Below, in pieces: positions 55,457 through 64,000 of a stretch of 64,000 bases of DNA. The notes beneath the pieces were generated by a model. It saw nothing but the letters and a program-made list of their open reading frames with translations. It made no database searches and was not told the origin of the DNA. Source of the stretch: Ulota crispa (taxonomy: Eukaryota; Streptophyta; Bryopsida; Orthotrichales; Orthotrichaceae). The stretch covers positions 20,618,471 through 20,682,470 of the forward strand of contig OY987247.1 in NCBI GenBank assembly GCA_963920765.1. Direction: 5' to 3'. A program made the position numbers and the translations under genes. Positions within the stretch are counted from its first letter, which is position 1. Each line of letters opens with the position of its first letter.

Positions 55457-58400
55457 TTAATAGGAAAAATGATTAAACAATTGGGGCGGTGTGTAGTTGA
55501 ACACCACTGCCCCTTTGAGGCAAAACCGGGGCAACCACTCCCCTTCATAAAGCATTTCTAACTCTGCTAATTTATCCGAGTTACTCGGGATTTTGTGGAA
55601 AGCAAGCTAGATCACTTTCCTTGCATGTAATGTGGACACCCAGGCTATTCCAAGCACCTGCTTGCCATGGATCTGGGCATGTGAAAACTTTGTAGCACAT
55701 CAAGCAACCCATATTTGCCAGAGCAGACACACCTTTAAGAAATCCCAGGGCTAGTGCTTATACATGTATCTAGCTGCTGGGCTTGCTCCACCTGCGCCAA
55801 ACTCACCTCTTAATGTTGTTTCCAAGCTCGTAACTTTTGGAGCTCTGTTTTCTCTCTCAATTAAGTTGTAACGTCTCCAAATCTCTCGTATAAAGGGGCA
55901 ATCCCATAGGATGTGGTGTAGCAGTTCCATTGTACATGTGCAAAAGCTATAGCTTGTATCAAACTGAGCTCCTATGTACCTCAGCTTGTCCCTTGTGAGG
56001 AGGCCATTGTTAATGGCTACCCAATTGAAGGTGGCCTCCTTCTTGGGCTTGGTTCTGTGCCTTAAAAGTTTATGTAGTTTTTAGCTCTGTTCTTTGGTGA
56101 AGCCTTGTCTCTCCATCTCCCGTGTGCACGTCATTTCCTCTCCAACCTCCTTGAGCCTGCCTACGTAGCCTCTTCTTGCTTGATACCGGAAGAAAGGTAT
56201 GTGCTTCAGTTTTCCAATTGCTTCCTAAGACCACTCCACCGGATTCCATTTAGGTGACTATATTGTATTTTTCGGATAAGCCCAGATTCTATCATCTTCT
56301 TCTAGTGGTGAGGGCGGGTTGCATTTAGCAAATGATTTGCTCTCAGCCTCCCAGAGCACCACCCTCGCTGCTTGAAGCCCTCTTTCAAGGAGAGGCTGGT
56401 TACCGCCTTATTCTTCTAAGATGCTTGTATTGCCTTTCTTGATGAACTTTTTGGACAACATCCCATGTAGTAGTTTATGCGAGATAATGTAGAATGCGCC
56501 TTTATCTTTGCTATATACCCAGTCTCCCCTTCTCCAGCCTTGGACTCTCACTTGTGGCTCCCATGGTATACATCTTATGGACTTGTTCCTCTTTTCCTCA
56601 GCATTCTTACTTGCCGCACTTCTTGGTGGTAGCTTTTGTCTCACTTCTTGTGCCGAGATCCAGTCCTTTATTCCTTGTTCCCAAAGATCTGCAATCCTCT
56701 GTATGCCGAGCTTAGCCCGAAGGTGTAATCTCATGTTGTTGCCGAAACTGCGCGGAGTATCCGTATCTTCTAGGATCTAAGGGTGTCCATAGAGTGGTTG
56801 CTTCAATATCTATTTGGTGCCACTTGGTTCTGCTCGTGTCAAGTTGTTCCTAATCAACATAAAAGCCCTGAAGCAGGCTTGTATTAGTGGCAAAAGTTCT
56901 TTGGCCTTCATCACCCCCTTATTTGTGAACAGCCAATTTGGCAACTTATGCCAACGAGTGTCCCCTAGGGACATGCAAAAGAAGATCTTATCCCTCATTA
57001 GTATTTTCTAGGGTTCAACCCCTAGAGCTAGTCCTCTCACCACTAGTTTGGAAATGAGTGCATGTGTCTGCAAGTTCAAGTCTAGTAATTTGATGCCTCC
57101 CTGTTATTGTGTCAATATGGCAGAGTTCCATTTAACTTTAGCATATGTTCTCCCTTTGTGTCTACCTAACCACACATATGTCCTTAGTAAGGCTCTAATT
57201 TGGTCGCATGTGTCTTTGTGCAAGCAACAGCAAGTGATTGTATACCAGCATGTAGCCAGCAGGATCTTGTTACATACTTGGATCTTGCTTGCCATTGATA
57301 ACTTCTTTGTAGCCCACACTTGAAGCTTCTATTTAAGCATTGCCATCAGGGGCTCCAAGTTTGCTCCCTTGTTTAATCTAAAGCCTACAAGCGGCTCCAG
57401 ATACCTAACACATTGTCCCTCCTTTGTCCATTTTAGACCTATGCGTTCCTCCCATTCAAAGAATTGTGGCCATGAGGATGCCCAGATAGCATGGGGTTTT
57501 ATCTAGTTGATTCTTGAATTCGACGCCGAGCAGTAACGATCCAATACCTTGAAGACTCTATCTAGGTTTTGAGGCATCCCTCTTGTGTAAACCGCAGTAT
57601 TATCTGCGTATGAGGCATCCCTCAAGATGCTTCCACTCTAGCCCTTCCACCTAATATCTTGGGTTCTCTAGCATATAACCTAGCGAGTCTAGTATAACAA
57701 TAAACAGGAAAGGGGCTAGTGGGTACCCTTGCCAAACTGAGCGTGAGAATGCAAATGTTTCCCTCTGCTCCTCGTTGACCAGTACCGCCAATGATGCATC
57801 TTTGTACAACACCTTCACACTTCTTATGAAATTGCAATGGAATCCAAGCTGCTCAAGCACTTCTTCCATAAACTCCCAACTAACGCAATCATATGCCTTC
57901 TCAAAATCGAGAAGGAGTAGGATTTGGTCTTGCCCCAAGTTCGATGCATGGTGGAGCGATTCCTGCACAAGGAATATATTGTCAACTATACATCTACCAT
58001 GGACAAACCTTGTCTGGTTTGGCCGCATGATTACTGGTAGTATGCATTGCAACCTCTTGGCTATTACCTTTGCCATGAGTTTGTAAAACAAACCTAGGAG
58101 TGTGATTGGATGGTAGTTGGCTAATTTGCAGGTGTCCCCTCCCTTGTGTATGAGGGTGATTAGTCCCCTGCTTAGTGATTCCCCCAACTCCCTTGTTTCT
58201 AGGACCTCCACGACTGCCTAGACTATATCAACAACCATGTCTTCCAAGTGTGGTTGTACATCTCAATTGGGACTCTGTTCGCACTAATGACTTTCCCTAT
58301 CGCGAGCGCCCTCATGGCCCCCTTGATTTTTGCTGTAGATACTAGTTTAGTTAGCATTTTGCCGCTCTAAGATTACCTTCAATACACTCTTGAAATCCTC

Positions 58401-59950
58401 CCATCTAGCCTCCCTACTTGCTCCTGTCATTGGCTTTGCCGTATATCGGATCTTGTAGTAATTTGTTACCACTTTGAGCTTCTCTCTTTGGGTTGATACT
58501 AATATGTTGTCCGCTTCTAGCTGTGGGATATGCATAGTACCTTGCCTCTCTCTCATTGCGTTGAAGAAGGCCTTTGTACACCAATCTCCCCTCCTCGCCC
58601 AATTTGTAGCCCCTTCATGGAATTGCCGGTCTAAGATTGAAGTTGACATGTTGTGAAGCATCAATTTAGCTGCGTTCCAAGATGCTATTGCTCCTGGGTC
58701 TCTGCGGTGTCTACTCAAGTATGTCTTTGCCTGCCTTACCCTTTTCATTGCGTCACGCTTATTTTGGAATTTGGCTTTCTTCTTTTCCTTCCCCAATCGC
58801 TTGACCGCTTCCACCACTTTGTCTTGTGTAGAGCCTATTCTCTCCACCCATGTAATCCCTTCTTCTTGTTTGTATTTGTTCCACTCCTTGAGCAGCTAGT
58901 TCTTATGCTCTCCGTTTCTCTAGATTGCTACCTGCATGTTGCTACGTCTAACCGCCTTCTGGCGCATGGGCTGGAGTTTTAAGGATATTGGGGCGTGGTT
59001 AGAGACCATCATGTGCGGATGTGTATGAAGTACCCCTCGCTACAATCCTAGATTCCTAGATAAAAATAGCATGTCTATCCTCGCATATCTACATTGGAGT
59101 CCGAGCAGCCCATTGTCCCATGCAAATGACTTTGGTGAGGCTGCTCTTATACTGTCAATCTTGGTTGCATCCATGACCCCATAATAATCCACCAACCTTC
59201 CCCACGCTGCTTTCTCACTCCTGATCATTCTGCCGCTAATCCTTGAGTGGCGCATCCTGTCCTCCTCCTCTTCTGTCATTTTGAAGTCTCCCACAACTAT
59301 AAATTTGTATCCTAGGATATCAAAGTTTGTTATGGCATCCTAGAGTGTACACCTCTCTCTTGAGGAGCAGTGGGCATACCCGTTAATCAGTGACAGCCTC
59401 TTGTTCTCTATTTTGAGAGTTGCATATTGTGCACATCCAAGGACTATAGTCGTTTCCTTACAAAGGTTGTTGGCTATTTTTGGAGCCAACATGATTGTTG
59501 TGCCCGCCCTCCACCGTCATCTTTCAGCGCTTAAGATTGTCGGGTTCCAAATTTTTTGTCATCTTTTGAAAGGTAAGCTACTGCTTTGATTAGTGAGTCT
59601 CACTTCTTGCATCCAATGCTCTTGTACTAGGATTATTTGGGGCAGTGTGGGCATCCCTTCAAAAATTCTACATAGGTAGATTTTTTTTTGGGCGCCTTTG
59701 GCCTTTGTCCTAGCCCCCATGATGTTCATTGAGGCAATCACTAGTCCTTCCTCCATCTCAATGAGAAGGACCGTGCCGGACATTGGTGTGCATTGGTAGT
59801 TGGTTTTACTACCATCGATGCTGCCGTTACCAATGTCATGGATATGTCCGCTGGTGGCCTTGCCCTCTTGGGGGGCTGTTGTGGAGATATGTTTAATCCT
59901 GGCGCCCAATCCTCTATTGCAAGCTCTGTGTCTTTTAAGCCCGCTCACTA
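55457..59950 (-). pseudogene. LINE-A ORF2 (endonuclease, reverse transcriptase)
   Basis: Endonuclease part: EGLVIASMNIMGARTK and IILVQEHWMQEVRL (59760-59590), VGDFKMTEEEEDRM (59294), FAWDNGLLGLQCRYARIDML (59130). A linker 58847-58347 (AVKRLGKEKKKAKFQNKRDA) follows. The RT 58211-57651 has SRGLITLIHKGGD, YHPITLLGLFYKLMAKVIAK, PNQTRFVHGRCIVDNIFLVQ, LLLDFEKAYDCVSWEFMEEV and SVWQGYPLAPFLFIVILDSL; the YADD block downstream is too damaged to read. C-terminal part: 56734-56408 (IRRIADLWEQGIKDW-like, WRRGDWVYSKDKGAFY), a zf-RVT-like LLHHILWDCPFIREIWRRYN near 55935-55870, and a terminal block YEGEWLPRFCLKGAVVFNYT ending in TAA at 55459-55457. Many frameshifts and stops; inactive. Confidence 0.85.
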
Positions 59951-61830
59951 GACAAACAGGTGTGTGGCCATTCCTTGCCCCTTATCGCCCGCTAGCCTCA
60001 TGATTTTGTTGTTGTCAAACCATGGTAATGGTTCCTCTAGCCTTGCTTTGGTTTTTGGAGCCACTACTATAGTTGCTAATATTGTCAATTCTTGTGCATG
60101 CTCGTTGCCATCCCATCTTGCGTACCAACACACTGATTCCTAGTGTTGCAGTCGAGGAGGCTTTCTTAGTTTCTCCTGTAAGGTTTTCCTTAAGCATGCC
60201 AGAATCCTTCCTTTCACCATGGTGATCTCCTATTCCTATGGTGTAAAGGATATTTGTGTGGGCTCTTTCAATTCCCACCAATCCTTTTTTTCCAACAATT
60301 AGGTTTTACCCAAGTTGCTTTTCATATAAACAATTGGCCAAATTGTCAAGAATCTCTCCCCTTCCGTATGGCCTCTGTCATTTTGTATCTAAAAAGCTTC
60401 CTTAAGTTCTGCCTCAGTCACTAAATTCCATAGGTCTCTAGTTGGTCTAGAGGAGGATATCTTATGTTTGTGCGCCTCCCAAATCTTTCCTAGAATTGAG
60501 CCTGAGGAGTCAAAGTTACCATCCCCCACACTACTTAAGGTCTTGATTCTCTCTTGTCTAGGGTATTTCCACGGTACTGGAGTCTATTTAGTTGCAGCAG
60601 TTAGTGTTGGAAATATCTCTCTTGGCATTCCAAATTCTAATCCTTCTATTCTTTCATCCGCTTCCATACTATCTCTCAAGATAGCATATCTATTTGTTTC
60701 TGCCTTTGTCTGATCCCCTTGGAGACTGCTATCCCTTCTTCTAATGGCCGTTGGTTGATTCATCTCCTTCCATGTTGTCCTCCTCTTATTGTTGTGATTG
60801 TTACGTGTAAACAATGTGAACTCCTCCCAAACCTTTGTCTTAGGTGCCTCTTGTGCTTTATGTTTCCTAAGGTTTGACTCATGGGGTAGCTTGTCTTGTG
60901 CAAGTAAGCCCTTCTTTCCTAGTGGACAGTCTCTGGTTTTGTGGCCGTATCTTCTACAGTTGCAGCATTAGTTGGGCAAGCCTGCGTAGAAGACTCTTTG
61001 CTTGTAATTATCTATTTCCGTAGCTTTGTCTCTTAGTACTTGGATCCGAAAAACCGGAGGCAGCTTAGCAATGTTGTGTGCCACTATGTTAACAATCCGC
61101 CTTGAGGGGTGCTTGTTCACATTTTGGAAGTCCACCAAAACTACCTTTCGATCTTACTTCCAAGGTGTCTTAGGCACATTTTTGACTCCAATAATGGATC
61201 AAGCTAAGGGAATTGTACTCGGATGCTAGGTTTGGGTTTAGGCAGATTCTCTGGATAAGTTGTGAAATTGTCCTTCCATCCAAAAAAGTTTAGAGTGTTG
61301 CCTTTCCAGCTCAAGCTATCTATAGCCAAGCATTTCCTTGCACCCCCTTCATCCGGGAATTCTAGGCGGAAGTATCCCTTTGCTAGCATTTGTAGTGATA
61401 AGAAAGTGTCACCAATATGTGTGCGCAAATAATTGAGTAAAGTTGGGTAACTTGGTGCAGGGCCTTGAACTTGTCCAAGGATTAATTGTTTGTACCTCCA
61501 TTGTCTTTTTGCCCGCAGCTCCTCAAGTTGTTTGCAAGAGAATTCCACCATTGACTTCCATCGTTGGTCAATGTATGGCTTTGCTATATTCTCCTCCTTA
61601 TCTTTGTTTGCTGTTGAGACCCTCGGTGCCTCCTTTTGCAGTGGCAATTCTCACCATCCAATATGCTTTGATGATGGCAACCTAAGACTCTTCTTGCCAT
61701 TCTCCCTTGGCTCTGAGAGCTGCTCCTCCGATTCCATGTTAACATTGTCTTGCAAGAAATTCTTTGTCTATTCTACCACGCGTATTAGCTTTTGCGTCAC
61801 AACTGCTATTGTTAGCTGTCTTGACGCCAT
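59948..61830 (-). pseudogene. LINE-A ORF1 (RNA-binding, CCHC zinc knuckle)
   Basis: Starts at an ATG at 61830 (MASRQLTIAVVTQKLIRVVE), with a TAG and a TGA in the first 80 codons. The open stretch 61647-61204 holds the DUF4283-like domain (WKSMVEFSCKQLEELRAKRQ, LQMLAKGYFRLEFPDEGGAR, LSWKGNTLNFFGWKDNF, PKPSIRVQFP). A zinc knuckle CCNCRRYGHKTRDCP lies near 60975-60930. The middle, 60814-60584, is QTKAETNRYAILRDSMEADE, and the C-terminal part is 60220-59948 (LRKPPRLQHxESVCWYARWD, LTILATIVVAPKTKARLEE). ORF1 ends where ORF2 begins. It is more intact than LINE-B ORF1 in the first half. Confidence 0.78.
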
Positions 61831-62082
61831 GTGGGCCTTAGTAGAGCCACTACTACTAGCTGCAGTATATAGTTTTGAAGGCTTTCTATAGTTTGTCTTC
61901 TACAAAGTCCTATGTACTAATTTGTCCTGAGTAAGTCTAAATTGTAGTCGTCAACGCAGCTCAAATCCTGACTACCTACAATTTGTAGATTTTTGTATCA
62001 ATGCACAACAAATTCCTCATGCAAATTGTAGTGTGTGCCTAGCCTTAATCCTTTGGCGCAATTTTGAAAAAAAAAAAAAAAA

Positions 62083-64000
62083 TCCCAAAATAGCTTTCTA
62101 TCATCCCACCCTTTGGCAAGTATCTAAAATTTTGACCATACAAGGGGTCACCAAGACCCATCATTCAATTTCATCCCAAATTAATCCCACATTTCAAAAC
62201 CCTTATTACAAGATGTTGTAAAAGTTTCAAGTCATTCCAACACTTTTGGCTACATGTTTTCAATAAATCCTCTATGATCCCTTCCATTGGCAAGTATTTA
62301 CAATTTTGACCTCACAAGGGGTCACCAAGATCCATATTTCAATTTAATCCCAAATTAATGCTACATGTCAAAGACCCTTATTGAAAGATGTTGTTAAAGT
62401 TTCAAATCATTCCAACACATTTGGATATATGTTTTATATAAATGCCCTATTATCCCTTCCATTAGCAAGTATCTAAAATTATGACCTCACAAGGGGTCAC
62501 CAAAAACCTTGTTTCAATTTTGTCATAAATTAATCCTACATATCAAAGACCCTTATTGAAAGATGTTGTCAAAGTTTCATATCATTTCATCACTTTTGGC
62601 CACATGTTTTGAGTAAATCCTCTTGTATCTCTTCGATTAGCAAGTATGTAAAATTTTGACCTCACAAGGGGACACCAGGACCCATCATTCAATTTCATCC
62701 CAATCTAATCCCACATTTCAAAACCATTGTTGAAAGATGTTGTGAAATTTTTAAGTCATTACAACATTTTTGTATATAGGTTTTGAGTAAATCTCCTATT
62801 ATCCCTTACATTAGCAAGTCTTTAGAATTTTGACCTCACAAGGGTTCTCCAAGACCCATGTTTTGAAATCATCCCAAATTAATCCCACATGTCAAAGACC
62901 CTTATTGAAAGATGTTGTGAAAGTTTTAAGTCAATCCAACACTTTTGGCTAGAAGTTTTTAATAAATTGCCTATTATCCCTTCCATTAGTAAGGATTTAA
63001 TATTTTGAATTCACAAGGGGTCACCAAGACCTTTGTTACAATTTAATCCCAAATTAATCCCACATGTCGAAAACCCTTGTTGGTTGATGTTGTGAAAGTT
63101 TCAATTCATTCCAACAGTTTTGGCCAAATGTTTTGAACAAATCCCTATTATCCTTTCCATTAGCAAACATTTAAACTTTAGACCTCACAAAGGGTCACCA
63201 AGACCCATGTTTCAATTTTGTTCTAAACTACTCCCACATGTTGAAGACTCTTATTGAAAAATGTTGTCAAAGTTTTAGATCATTACATCACTTCTGGCTT
63301 TATATTTTCAAGAAATCCTCTTGTATCTCTTTCATTAGCAAGTATTTAATAATTTGACTTCACAAGGGGTCACCAAGACCCATGTTACAATTTAACTCCA
63401 AGTTCATGCCACATGTCAAAGACCCTTTTTGGTAGTTGTTATGAAAGTTTCAAGTCATTACAACACTTTTGGCTATAGGTTTTGAAGAAATCCCCTATTA
63501 TCCCTTCTAGTGGCAAGTATTTCAAATTTTGACTTCACAAGGGGTCACCAAGACCCATGTTTCAATTTAATCAAACTTTAATTCCACATGTCAAAGACCC
63601 ATATTGAAAGATGTTGTGAAAGTTTCAAGTCAATTCAACACTTTTGGCTACATGTTTTGAGTAAATCCTCTATGATCCCTTCTTTTGGCAAGTATTTAGA
63701 ACTTTGACCTCACAAGGGGTTACCAAGAACCATCTTTCAATTTTGTCCCAAATTAATCCCACATGTCAAAGACCCTTATTGATAGATGTTGTGAATGTTT
63801 CCAATCATTCCAACACTTTTTGGCTATATGTTTTGAATGAATCCTCTATTATCCCTTCCTTTGGCAAGTATATAAAATTTAGACCTCTCAAGGGGTAACC
63901 AAGACCCATCATTCAAATTCATCCTAAAGTAATCCCACATGTCCAAGACCCTTTTTGATAGATGTTGTGAAAGTTTCAAGTCAATCCAACACTTGGCTAT
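62083..64000 (-). repeat. Tandem array of ~175-bp monomers, at least 11 copies
   Basis: The marker CAAGGGG (or one-base variants) occurs at 62141, 62315, 62490, 62665, 62839, 63014, 63188, 63363, 63538, 63713 and 63889: spacing 174-176. Each unit contains CCTATTATCCCTTCC, GGCAAGTATTTA, TTTTGACCTCACAAGGGGTC, ACCAAGACCCATxTTTCAAT, TAATCCCACATGTCAAAGAC, CCTTATTGAAAGATGTTGTG, AAAGTTTCAAGTCATTCCAA and CACTTTTGGCTACATGTTTT. The array continues past the window edge. It joins the leader of LINE-A through the same A-run (+ strand) found at the single monomer of LINE-B, so it is probably the 5' promoter region of LINE-A; a satellite array that received LINEs is the alternative. Confidence 0.95.

Larger units (their letters stand above)
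55430..62082 (-). mobile_element. LINE-A: near full-length L1-type retrotransposon
   Basis: Read leftward: tandem 175-bp monomers (64000-62083), a 16-base T-run in the sense strand (62082-62067), a ~240-bp leader, ORF1 (61830-59948) and ORF2 (59950-55457). ORF2 ends only about 30 bases before the next LINE begins, and no poly-A tail is seen at the 3' end. Leader sequences of LINE-A and LINE-B share the T-run and a CACAACAAAT block, so the monomers belong to the family and not to the site. Confidence 0.85.

Noticed and set aside
62083..64000. CRISPR array
   Set aside because: The units are 175 bp repeated without unique spacers, and this is a eukaryotic genome.

Overview
Nuclear DNA of a green plant (streptophyte), AT-rich and dominated by decayed transposable elements. 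The plant assignment rests on three things: the start of a plant-type LIKE HETEROCHROMATIN PROTEIN 1 (LHP1/TFL2) gene at the left edge, two CACTA (En/Spm, tnp2) transposons, and L1-type LINEs whose first ORF is of the plant kind. Several traits (a Tc1-type DD34E transposase, a gypsy polyprotein ending in a PHD finger, large introns) hint at a non-flowering lineage such as a bryophyte, lycophyte, fern or gymnosperm, but the sequence alone does not settle this.

Layout. 1-1292 (-): LHP1 exon 1 and the first 27 bases of exon 2, with a CpG-richer 5' flank to about 2110. 4389-6825 (+): a multi-exon gene or gene relic that I cannot name but whose exon phases fit together. 7.5-13.8 kb: foldback and miniature inverted-repeat elements, one carrying a (GA)n(TA)n microsatellite. 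14.4-16.0 kb (+): broken gypsy gag containing two copies of a 340-bp repeat. 16.7-17.7 kb (+): broken Tc1-like transposase cut off by the end of a CACTA element. 17680-43792: an older CACTA element (CACTA-2) split by a younger one (CACTA-1, 25370-39841, with 3-bp TCC target duplication). Both carry a leftward second gene and a rightward tnp2 transposase, head to head. Each tnp2 is broken by a miniature transposon in its coding sequence.

43.8-48 kb (-): gypsy pol (RT, RNase H, integrase, PHD finger) with a candidate 3' LTR that truncates CACTA-2. 49.2-51.0 kb (-): an unidentified ~580-codon reading frame with a central coiled-coil-like region, probably from an unrecognised retroelement. 51.6-64 kb (-): two LINEs in head-to-tail order. 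LINE-A is nearly full length (ORF1, endonuclease, RT, C-terminal zinc region); LINE-B keeps only ORF1 and the endonuclease. Upstream of both ORF1s lies a T-run (A-run on the + strand) and then copies of one ~175-bp unit: about one for LINE-B, at least eleven in tandem for LINE-A out to the window edge. This looks like a LINE 5' region built of repeated monomers.

The order of insertion can be read from what interrupts what: gypsy gag, then 340-bp repeats into it; Tc1, then CACTA-2 into it, then CACTA-1 into CACTA-2, then miniature elements and the 43.8-kb gypsy. Many internal stops look like C-to-T changes (CGA to TGA, CAG/CAA to TAG/TAA), as expected of methylated, silenced DNA. Only LHP1 looks like a functioning gene.
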